Positions 1 to 6,088 of a stretch of 11,005 bases of DNA are shown here, one piece after another. The first letter of the stretch is position 1. Each line of letters starts with the position of its first letter. Source of the stretch: Methylocystaceae bacterium (GTDB taxonomy: Bacteria > Pseudomonadota > Alphaproteobacteria > Rhizobiales > Beijerinckiaceae); the NCBI GenBank assembly GCA_003152255.1, contig PLZT01000323.1:1-11005 (forward strand). Direction: 5' to 3'. The position numbers were made by a program, and so were the translations under genes. Under the pieces are notes generated by a model, which was not told where the DNA came from, did not search any database, and worked only from the letters and a program-made list of their open reading frames with translations.

Positions 1-2
1 TT

Positions 3-18
3 GCCGGTTTCTACCGGC
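3..18 (-). terminator. Candidate hairpin terminator after rpmG
   Basis: A perfect 6-bp inverted repeat (GCCGGT/ACCGGC) with a 4-nt loop lies 8 bases past the rpmG stop codon. Read on the minus strand the loop is AGAA. Any T-run would lie outside the window, so intrinsic termination is inferred from position and stem only. Confidence 0.45.
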
Positions 19-26
19 GCACCGTC

Positions 27-194
27 TTACTTGATTTTGGTTTCCTTGAACTCGACATGCTTCTTGACGACCGGATCGTATTTCTTGAACACGAATTTCT
101 CGGTCTTGGTGCGAGCGTTCTTTTTGGTGACATAGAAAAAGCCGGTGTCAGCGGTCGACAGCAGCTTGATCTTGATCATGGCGGCCTTTGCCAT
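27..194 (-). CDS. rpmG: 50S ribosomal protein L33
   Basis: This gene encodes a 55-residue basic protein, the usual length for bacterial L33, a component of the large ribosomal subunit near the E site. The translation starts [20 protein letters not shown] and continues with YVTKKNART, then [17 protein letters not shown], all typical of proteobacterial L33. It has no CxxC pairs, so it is the zinc-independent (C-minus) form. ATG at 192-194 is the start. The upstream Shine-Dalgarno is weak (a GGA in TTGGAACG). The gene diverges from the ABC importer operon across a 220-base gap. The identification comes from direct reading of the conserved sequence. Confidence 0.95.
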   Translation of the reverse strand: MAKAAMIKIKLLSTADTGFFYVTKKNARTKTEKFVFKKYDPVVKKHVEFKETKIK

Positions 195-414
195 CGGGTC
201 GTTCCAATCCTAAAAAAAGTGAATACGGCCCCGCCGCCGCGTTATGCGCCGGGCAAGGTCCGAATTTGCGCGCACCATAAGCGCGCGCGCCCTTTTGTCA
301 AGGCGGCCGGAAGCGTTCCAAACTATCGGCGACGCTTCGCGCGCATTCGAAATCGCCTCTTGCCTCGACCGCCCGAAGCAGCGACAAATCGGCGCTTCCA
401 CGGGGGAATCGACC

Positions 415-1404
415 ATGCCGCGCATAATCCTCGCCGTTCTGCTGTTCGCGTTGGCGTCGCCGGCCTCTGCGCTGGATCGCGTGACCTTCACCACCAACTG
501 GCGCGCGCAGGCCGAGCATGGCGGCTTTTATCAGGCGGTCGTCGACGGGACTTACGCGCGCTACGGGCTCGACGTAAAGATTCAACAAGGCGGCCCGCAG
601 ACCAACGCGCGTCTGCTGCTCGCGGCGGGCCGCGTCGATTTCGCGATGGGCGCCAATCTCATTCAGACTTTCGAAGCGGTCCAGCAAAAAATCCCCGTGG
701 TCGTCGTCGCCAGCATGTTCCAGATCGATCCGGTGATTTTAATGTCGCATCCCGGCGTCGGCTTCGACCGTTTCGAGGATCTGCCCAAGGCGACCGCCTT
801 CATCGCCGGCGACATGCTGGCGTCGGTCTATCAATGGCTGAAACAGGCCTATGGTTTTCGCGAAGAGAAGGTGAAGCCCTATGGCTTCAATCCGGCCCCC
901 TTCATCGCTGATCCGCATTCGATCGAGCAAGGCTTCTTGACCTCCGAGCCCTATCAGGTCGAGCGCGTGGGAGGCTTCAAGCCCAATGTGTTTCTGCTGG
1001 CCGATTACGGCTACGACAGCTATTCGACGACGATCGAGGCGCGCGCCGAGACCATCAAGAAGAACCCCGACCTCGTGCAACGCTTCGTCGACGCGTCGAT
1101 TATCGGCTGGCGCAATTATATTCATGGCGACAACGGCGCCGCCAACGCCGCGATCAAGCGCGACAATCCCGAGATGACCGACGGTCAGCTCGCTTATTCG
1201 ATCGCCAAGCTCAGGGAGCGCGGCGTCGTCGATTCGGGCGACGCGCAAACGCTCGGCATTGGCGCGATGACCGATGCGCGGATCAAAAGCTTTTTCGACA
1301 AAATGGCCCGGGCCGGGGTCGTTCCCGCCGATTTGCCCTACAAACAGGGCTACACGCTGCAATTCGCGAATAAGGGCGTCGGACTGGAGCAGGCCGCCAA
1401 ATGA
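415..1404 (+). CDS. ABC transporter periplasmic substrate-binding protein, NMT1/THI5-like
   Basis: The protein has 329 residues with a clear Sec signal peptide: a hydrophobic run at residues 4-18 and a likely cleavage after ASA at residue 19. The mature part matches the NMT1/THI5-like (SsuA/ThiY) type II binding-protein fold. The first strand is FTTNW at residues 25-29, then EHGGFYQAVVDG at 34-45, YGLDVKIQQGG at 50-60, and DFAMGAN at 75-81. It would capture a small ligand in the periplasm and deliver it to the two downstream proteins. Relatives bind the thiamin precursor pyrimidine (ThiY), riboflavin (RibY) or sulfonates/taurine, and I cannot choose between these from sequence alone. ATG 415 was chosen because GGGGGA lies 7 nt upstream and the signal peptide begins there; an in-frame upstream extension to 244 would bury the signal peptide. 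The stop overlaps the next start (ATGA). Confidence 0.85.
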   Translation: MPRIILAVLLFALASPASALDRVTFTTNWRAQAEHGGFYQAVVDGTYARYGLDVKIQQGGPQTNARLLLAAGRVDFAMGANLIQTFEAVQQKIPVVVVASMFQIDPVILMSHPGVGFDRFEDLPKATAFIAGDMLASVYQWLKQAYGFREEKVKPYGFNPAPFIADPHSIEQGFLTSEPYQVERVGGFKPNVFLLADYGYDSYSTTIEARAETIKKNPDLVQRFVDASIIGWRNYIHGDNGAANAAIKRDNPEMTDGQLAYSIAKLRERGVVDSGDAQTLGIGAMTDARIKSFFDKMARAGVVPADLPYKQGYTLQFANKGVGLEQAAK

Positions 1405-2177
1405 CGCCGCCCGCGCGAGGCGCGCCGCTGGTCTCGCTGCGCGGCGTCGGCAAGAGTTTCGACGGCGGCCTCGAGGTGCTACGCGCGCTCGAACTAGATG
1501 TCTATCCCGGCGAGACCGTCACGCTGCTCGGCCCGTCCGGCTGCGGCAAATCGACGGCGCTGCGCCTCCTGGCCGGTCTGACGCGGCCGACGCGCGGAGA
1601 AATTCTTTGGGCCGATCCCACTCAGCGCGAGCGGCTGGGCTTCGTGTTTCAGGACGCGACGCTGCTGCCCTGGCTCGACGTCTTCGGCAACGTCCATCTG
1701 CCGTTGCGGCTCGCGGGCGTCTCCCGGGCGCTGGCGCCGCCGCGCGTCGAGGAGGCGCTGGCGCTGGTCGGCCTGTCGGGGTTTCGCGACGCGCTGCCGC
1801 GCGAGCTTTCGGGCGGCATGAAGATGCGCTGCGCCATCGCCCGCGCGCTGGTGACGCGCCCCGCCCTGCTGCTCATGGACGAGCCTTTCGCGGCGCTCGA
1901 CGAGGTTACGCGCGTCAAGCTCAACAACGATCTGCTGGCCTTGAAGGCGAGGCTCGACACGACGATCGTCTTCGTCACCCATTCGGTCGGCGAGAGCGTT
2001 TATCTTTCGACGCGGATCGTCGTGCTGGCGGCCAAGGGCGGCGAGATCATCGACCAAATCCCGGTTGATCCCGGCATGAAGCGCGACGGGGAATATCGCC
2101 TCGGCCCGGTGTTTTCGCAGCTTTCGCGCCGCGCCTCGAACGCCCTGCGCCACGCCATGGGGGAGGATGAACCATGA
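1401..2177 (+). CDS. ABC transporter ATP-binding protein (ThiZ/SsuB/TauB-type)
   Basis: This 258-residue nucleotide-binding subunit powers import on the cytoplasmic face. All motifs are intact: Walker A GPSGCGKST at residues 44-52, Q-loop Gln84 in VFQDATLLPW, signature LSGGM at 136-140, Walker B LLLMDEP at 156-162, D-loop AALD just after, and H-loop His194 in FVTHS. The Q-loop followed by LLPW and the signature continuation MKMR are typical of the nitrate/sulfonate/taurine/pyrimidine subfamily. The residues after about 215 form a short tail beyond the ATPase core. Translation is coupled: the ATG lies 4 nt inside the upstream gene (ATGA), and the gene overlaps the permease the same way. The family is certain; the substrate is set by the neighbours and remains unproven. 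Confidence 0.9.
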   Translation: MTPPARGAPLVSLRGVGKSFDGGLEVLRALELDVYPGETVTLLGPSGCGKSTALRLLAGLTRPTRGEILWADPTQRERLGFVFQDATLLPWLDVFGNVHLPLRLAGVSRALAPPRVEEALALVGLSGFRDALPRELSGGMKMRCAIARALVTRPALLLMDEPFAALDEVTRVKLNNDLLALKARLDTTIVFVTHSVGESVYLSTRIVVLAAKGGEIIDQIPVDPGMKRDGEYRLGPVFSQLSRRASNALRHAMGEDEP

Positions 2178-2977
2178 GCGCGTCGCGACTGAATTGGCGC
2201 GAAATTTTGGCGGCCGCCGCGCCGCCGCTCGTCGCCTTCGCGGCTTTTCTCGCGCTGTGGGAAACGGTCGTTCGGCTGCGGGGCATACCCCCCTATGTGC
2301 TGCCGGCGCCGAGCATTATCCTGCAAAAGCTGATCGCGGATCGCGAATTGCTGTTTTCGTCGCTGCTCGTCACCCTGTCGATCACGCTTCAGGCGCTGGC
2401 GCTGGCGACGGTTTGCGGCGCGCTGCTGGCCCTGGCGATGGCGCAATCCAAATGGCTGGCGCGCACATTGACGCCCTACGCGATCATGCTCCAGGTGACG
2501 CCGATCGTCGCCATCGCGCCGCTGCTGCTGATCTATCTTTCGCCGCCGCGCGCCGTGCTGGTCTGCGCCTTTCTGGTGGCGTTTTTTCCGATCCTGTCGA
2601 ACACGGCGCTGGGGCTCGCCTCGGTCGATCACGCGCTGCTCGATCTGTTCGATCTTTATCACGCCTCGGCGTGGCGGCGGCTGATCTATCTGCGCGCGCC
2701 GGCGGCGCTGCCGCAGTTTCTCGCCGGGCTGCGCATCGCCGGCGGCCTCGCGTTGATCGGCGCGGTCGTGGCGGAACTGGCGGCGGGCGCCGCCGGGCAA
2801 GGAACCGGCCTCGCCTTCCGCATTGTCGAGGCGGGTTTTAGGCTCGACATACCCCGCATGTTCGCGGCGCTGGCGCTGCTCTCTTTCACCGGCGTCGCGA
2901 TCTATGGCGCGCTGTCCATGCTGACCTATTATTCGCTGCGCCGCTGGCACGAGAGCGCGCGCGAGCGAGGGGCCTGA
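2174..2977 (+). CDS. ABC transporter permease (ThiX/SsuC-type, BPD transport family)
   Basis: The protein has 267 residues and about six hydrophobic segments, at roughly 13-33, 64-90, 101-122, 126-148, 184-205 and 229-254. It is an inner-membrane permease of the binding-protein-dependent family. The periplasmic start motif PPYVLPAPSIIL (39-50) is typical of SsuC/TauC/ThiX permeases. The cytoplasmic EAA-loop equivalent is LYHASAWRRLIYLRAPAALP (161-180), with the conserved Pro and the later G(L)RIA at 185-189, although the EAA itself reads HAS. The start at 2174 overlaps the ATPase stop and has a strong GGGAGGA 6 nt upstream. It is the last gene of the operon, and its stop codon sits in the loop of a hairpin. 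It is expected to form a homodimer with the ATPase. Confidence 0.88.
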   Translation: MSASRLNWREILAAAAPPLVAFAAFLALWETVVRLRGIPPYVLPAPSIILQKLIADRELLFSSLLVTLSITLQALALATVCGALLALAMAQSKWLARTLTPYAIMLQVTPIVAIAPLLLIYLSPPRAVLVCAFLVAFFPILSNTALGLASVDHALLDLFDLYHASAWRRLIYLRAPAALPQFLAGLRIAGGLALIGAVVAELAAGAAGQGTGLAFRIVEAGFRLDIPRMFAALALLSFTGVAIYGALSMLTYYSLRRWHESARERGA

Positions 2978-2988
2978 CCCCTCCTCGC
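2961..2988. terminator. Candidate terminator hairpin overlapping the permease stop codon
   Basis: AGGGG/CCCCT pairs around the loop CCTGA, which contains the TGA stop of the permease gene, and the stem extends through a small bulge with GCGAG/CTCGC. There is no T-run on either side, so it may act as a Rho-independent-like or 3'-end-stabilising hairpin. It lies between convergent genes (next stop at 3008) and could serve the plus-strand operon. Confidence 0.4.
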
Positions 2989-3007
2989 CGCCGCGCTTAC
3001 TGCCCCC

Positions 3008-4261
3008 TTACGCCTTCTTCCCCGCCGCGATCACATCCTCGATGCTGCGCAGACCGGTGGTCGGGGCGTTGACCAGCACCGCCATGTTTCCGGGGGCGTG
3101 CTGGTTTTTCCACATTTTGGTGTGCGCCAGCGGGATCTTGTCCCAGGGAAACACCTCGGACATGCATGGGTCGACGCGCCGGTCGATGACGAAGCGATTG
3201 GCGGCGGCCGCCTGTTTCAGATGCGCGAAATGCGAGCCCTGGATGCGCTTTTGCCGCATCCAGACGTAGCGCGCGTCGAAGGTCAGGTTGAAGCCCGTGG
3301 TGCCCGCGCAGAACACCACCATGCCGCCGCGCTTGACGACGAGGCAGGAGACCGGAAAGGTCTGCTCGCCCGGGTGCTCGAAGACGATGTCCACGTCCTT
3401 CTTGCCGGTGATGTCCCAGATCGCCTTGCCGAAGGCGCGGGCGTTCTTGGTCCATTCGTTATATTCGGGCGTGTTGACCGTGGGCATTTGCCCCCAGCAT
3501 TTGAAATCCTTGCGGTTGATGACGCCCTTGGCGCCAAGCGAGAGCACGTAATCGCGCTTGCTCTCGTCGGAGATGATGCCGATCGCGTTGGCGCCCGCCG
3601 CGGCGCAAAGCTGCACGCCGAACACGCCCAAGCCGCCCGAGGCGCCCCAGATCAGCACATTGTCCGACGGCTTCAGGCGGTGCGGCTCGTGGCCGAACAG
3701 CATGCGATAGGCGGTGGCGAGCGTCAGCGTGTAGCAGGCCGATTCTTCCCAGGTGAGATGCTTTGGCCGCTCCATCAGCTGGCGGTCCTGCACGCGGCAG
3801 AACTGGGCGAAGGAGCCGTCCGGCGTCTCATAGCCCCAGATGCGCTGCGAGGCCGAGAACATCGGGTCGCCGCCGTTGCACTCCTCGTCGTCTCCGTCGT
3901 CCTGGTTGCAGTGGACGACGACCTCGTCGCCGACCTTCCAGCGCTTGACCTTTGAGCCGACCTTCCAGACGATTCCGGCGGCGTCGGAGCCCGCGATATG
4001 ATAGGGCTGCTTATGCGCGTCGAGCACCGAGATCGGCTGACCCAGCGCCGCCCAGACGCCATTATAATTAACGCCCGCCGCCATCACCAACACGAGCACG
4101 TCGTGGCTGTCGAGTTCCCAGGTCGGCACGATCTCGAGCTGCATGGCCTCCTCGGGCGGCCCATGCCGCTCCTTGCGGACGACCCAGGCGTACATATTCG
4201 CGGGGACGTGCCCAAGCGGCGGAATCTCGCCCAATTCATAGAGGTCTTTGGCTTCGCTCAA
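3008..4261 (-). CDS. ccr: Crotonyl-CoA carboxylase/reductase
   Basis: This enzyme performs the NADPH-dependent reductive carboxylation of crotonyl-CoA to ethylmalonyl-CoA, the key step of the ethylmalonyl-CoA pathway. That pathway regenerates glyoxylate from acetyl-CoA in isocitrate-lyase-negative alphaproteobacteria, including serine-cycle methylotrophs. The protein has 417 residues of the zinc-independent MDR/enoyl reductase fold. Visible features are GVNYNGVWAALG at 63-74 (the Asn at 67 probably corresponds to the CO2-binding Asn), WGYET at 142-146, the nucleotide-binding GASGGLG at 206-212, DIVFEHPG at 291-298 and GSHFA at 342-346 with the probable CO2-binding His344. Assigning the CO2-pocket residues is by remembered family motifs. 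The N-terminus KDLYELGEIPPLGHVP is typical of alphaproteobacterial Ccr. The start is TTG with AAGGAG 8 nt upstream; the first in-frame ATG is at residue 23 and would remove that conserved N-terminus. Confidence 0.95.
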   Translation of the reverse strand: MSEAKDLYELGEIPPLGHVPANMYAWVVRKERHGPPEEAMQLEIVPTWELDSHDVLVLVMAAGVNYNGVWAALGQPISVLDAHKQPYHIAGSDAAGIVWKVGSKVKRWKVGDEVVVHCNQDDGDDEECNGGDPMFSASQRIWGYETPDGSFAQFCRVQDRQLMERPKHLTWEESACYTLTLATAYRMLFGHEPHRLKPSDNVLIWGASGGLGVFGVQLCAAAGANAIGIISDESKRDYVLSLGAKGVINRKDFKCWGQMPTVNTPEYNEWTKNARAFGKAIWDITGKKDVDIVFEHPGEQTFPVSCLVVKRGGMVVFCAGTTGFNLTFDARYVWMRQKRIQGSHFAHLKQAAAANRFVIDRRVDPCMSEVFPWDKIPLAHTKMWKNQHAPGNMAVLVNAPTTGLRSIEDVIAAGKKA

Positions 4262-4269
4262 CGTTGCGT

Positions 4270-4275
4270 CTCCTT
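4270..4275 (-). promoter_or_regulatory. Ribosome binding site that fixes the ccr TTG start
   Basis: On the minus strand AAGGAG lies 8 nt before TTG at 4259-4261. It is a near-perfect anti-SD match with good spacing and decides for the TTG codon over the downstream ATG at codon 23. Confidence 0.75.
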
Positions 4276-4318
4276 ACGGGAGGATTCTTGGCCCCGCCGG
4301 GGCGGCTGGTTTCGGGCG

Positions 4319-4351
4319 CTATTCATATACGCCCTGCTTTCGCCTGAATAG
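4319..4351. repeat. Inverted repeat CTATTCA-N19-TGAATAG between ccr and the phosphohexomutase gene
   Basis: There are two perfect 7-bp arms, at 4319-4325 and 4345-4351, in the divergent intergenic region. The centre-to-centre distance is 26 bp. They could be an operator for a dimeric or tetrameric regulator of ccr, or an RNA hairpin in the ccr leader. The function is inference only. The same stretch has the AT-rich TATATGAAT (minus strand), which could be part of a ccr -10 region. Confidence 0.3.
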
Positions 4352-4416
4352 GGTCATCTGTCCGTCATGGCCGGGCGTCGATAAATCGGAGAAAGTTTAC
4401 GATAAAACGCCCCCGG

Positions 4417-4436
4417 GCCGCGCCGGTTGGCGCGGC
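4417..4436. repeat. Perfect 8-bp hairpin in the leader of the phosphohexomutase gene
   Basis: GCCGCGCC and GGCGCGGC are perfect complements around a GGTT loop, 52 nt before the start codon at 4489. No T-run follows on the plus strand. It could be a leader hairpin or simply a product of GC-rich sequence. Upstream, GATAAAA around 4401-4407 is a possible but weak -10 element. Confidence 0.35.
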
Positions 4437-4488
4437 GCGGCGTTTCGGCTAAGCACCAGCGCGCGCCTTCGCGCTCAAGGACCCCGCG

Positions 4489-5988
4489 ATGTTTCCAAAG
4501 CCCGTGTCAGACCTCAAGCCCAACACCTACGCCTATGAGCAGACGCCGCTGGTCAAGGCGACCGGCTTTCGCGAATATGACGCGCGCTGGCTGTTCGAGA
4601 AAGAACTCAATCTGATGGGCGTGCAGGCGCTGGGTCTTGGTCTCGGCACGCTGCTGCACGAGATGGGCGTGCCGCTGGAGCTGGCGACGGGCCATGACTA
4701 CCGCGCCTATTCCGCGTCGATCAAACTCGCGATGATCACCGGCTTGATGGGCGCCGGCGTGCGCGTCCACGACATTGGCCTCGCTTTGTCGCCGATGGCC
4801 TATTTCGCCCAGTTCGACCTCGACGTTCCCGCCGTCGCCATGGTCACGGCCTCGCACAACGACAATGGCTGGACCGGCGTGAAGATGGGCGCGCAGCGGC
4901 CGGTGACCTTCGGCCCCGAGGAAATGGGCCGGCTGAAGGAAATCGTGCTGTCCGGAAAATTCCGCCTCGCGGACGGCGGCTCCTATCGCTTCGTCGAGAA
5001 TTTCCGCGAGCGCTATCTCGATGATCTCGCGCGCGGGGTGAATTTCACCCGCAAGATGAAGGTGGTCGCGGCCTGCGGCAACGGCACCGCCGGGGCTTTC
5101 GCGCCAAGGTTGCTGGAACGGCTAGGCTGCGAGGTGGTCCCGCTCGACGTGGAGCTCGACTACACCTTCCCGCGCTATAATCCCAACCCCGAAGATCTCG
5201 AAATGCTGCACGCCATGGCCGACAAGGTGCGGGAGACTGGCGCCGATGTCGGGCTGGGCTTTGACGGCGACGGCGACCGCTGCGGCGTCGTCGACAATAA
5301 TGGCGACGAGATTTTCGCCGATAAGATCGGCGTGATGCTGGCGCGCGATCTGTCGAAGATTTACCCCAACGCGCGCTTTGTCGTCGATGTGAAATCGACC
5401 GGCCTGTTCGCGACCGATCCGGTGCTGAAAGCGCAAGGCGTCGTCGCCGACTATTGGAAAACCGGCCACTCCTATATCAAGCGCCGCGTCAGCGAAACCA
5501 AGGCGCTGGCGGGCTTCGAGAAATCCGGGCATTTCTTCTTCAACGCGCCGGTCGGGCGCGGCTACGACGACGGCCTGCTGACGGCCATTCACGTGCTGGA
5601 GATGCTGAACCGCAACCCCGATAAATCGATGGCGGAGCTTTACGCCGATCTGCCGAAGACCTGGGGCTCGCCCACCATGTCGCCGCATTGCGGCGACGAG
5701 ATCAAATACGGCGTCGTGGAGAAGGTGACCGCGCGCTTCCAGGCCATGCAGGCGCAAGGCGTTCCCTTTCTCGGCGGCCCGATCCGCGATCTCGTCACGG
5801 TGAACGGCGTGCGCGTGACGGTCGGCGACGGCACCTGGGGTCTCGTGCGGGCGTCCTCGAACAAGCCGGAGCTGGTGGTGGTGGTCGAAAGCCCCGCCTC
5901 GGAAGCGCGGATGCGCGAGATGTTCAAGGCGCTCGACGAAGTGCTGCGCGAAAACCCGGAAGTCGGCGCCTATAACCAGACGATCTGA
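4489..5988 (+). CDS. Phosphomannomutase/phosphoglucomutase
   Basis: This 499-residue alpha-D-phosphohexomutase interconverts hexose 6-phosphate and 1-phosphate (mannose and/or glucose), supplying GDP-mannose or UDP-glucose for lipopolysaccharide and exopolysaccharide, and acts in the cytosol. All four active-site loops are present: the phosphoserine loop TASHNDNG at 120-127 (Ser122), the Mg-binding loop DGDGDR at 259-264, the sugar-binding loop GFEKSGH at 342-348 (Glu344, Ser346), and the phosphate loop RASSNKPEL at 454-462. The length is slightly above the about 460 residues of AlgC/ManB, because of an N-terminal extension of about 25 residues before GFREYDAR. ATG 4489 has AAGGA 7 nt upstream. 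The gene is monocistronic, converges with the receptor gene, and has no evident functional link to ccr. The choice between manB, algC and pgm cannot be made from sequence alone. Confidence 0.92.
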   Translation: MFPKPVSDLKPNTYAYEQTPLVKATGFREYDARWLFEKELNLMGVQALGLGLGTLLHEMGVPLELATGHDYRAYSASIKLAMITGLMGAGVRVHDIGLALSPMAYFAQFDLDVPAVAMVTASHNDNGWTGVKMGAQRPVTFGPEEMGRLKEIVLSGKFRLADGGSYRFVENFRERYLDDLARGVNFTRKMKVVAACGNGTAGAFAPRLLERLGCEVVPLDVELDYTFPRYNPNPEDLEMLHAMADKVRETGADVGLGFDGDGDRCGVVDNNGDEIFADKIGVMLARDLSKIYPNARFVVDVKSTGLFATDPVLKAQGVVADYWKTGHSYIKRRVSETKALAGFEKSGHFFFNAPVGRGYDDGLLTAIHVLEMLNRNPDKSMAELYADLPKTWGSPTMSPHCGDEIKYGVVEKVTARFQAMQAQGVPFLGGPIRDLVTVNGVRVTVGDGTWGLVRASSNKPELVVVVESPASEARMREMFKALDEVLRENPEVGAYNQTI

Positions 5989-6021
5989 CGGGAACGGCGG
6001 CGCCGGGCGTCGACGTTCCCG
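5989..6021. terminator. Candidate hairpin between convergent genes
   Basis: CGGGAACG (5989-5996) and CGTTCCCG (6014-6021) form a perfect 8-bp stem immediately after the phosphohexomutase stop, with a 17-nt interior that is GC-rich. There is no T-run, so it may be a bidirectional terminator or a 3'-end stabiliser for the two convergent transcripts. Confidence 0.35.
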
Positions 6022-6088
6022 ACGGCGGAGCAAGACCCGCCCCGTCTCCAGGTTCAGGCGAAGCGCGGCGCCTCCACCTGATATGAGA

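Noticed and set aside
244..414. Upstream extension of the binding-protein gene
   Set aside because: It would put 57 residues of low-quality sequence before a textbook signal peptide, and the GGGGGA ribosome site favours 415.
195..414. Possible TPP riboswitch in the importer leader
   Set aside because: I could not find the conserved THI-box segments (CTGAGA and the ACCTGATCTGG-like stretch). The only hairpin, GCGCGC with a 7-nt loop at 268-286, is weak and could be chance.
57..911. Plus-strand open frame of 284 codons overlapping rpmG and the binding protein
   Set aside because: It runs antisense to L33 and out of frame with the binding protein. Its translation is Arg-rich without motifs.
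2000..2950. Minus-strand open frame of 316 codons opposite the permease
   Set aside because: It is extremely rich in Arg and Gln with no domain, and the opposite strand encodes a clear permease and part of the ATPase.
3098..3955. Plus-strand open frame of 285 codons opposite ccr
   Set aside because: It is a low-information antisense translation fully contained in ccr, whose motifs are intact.
5122..6033. Minus-strand open frame of 303 codons opposite the phosphohexomutase
   Set aside because: It is an Arg/His-rich shadow of a gene with all four active-site loops.
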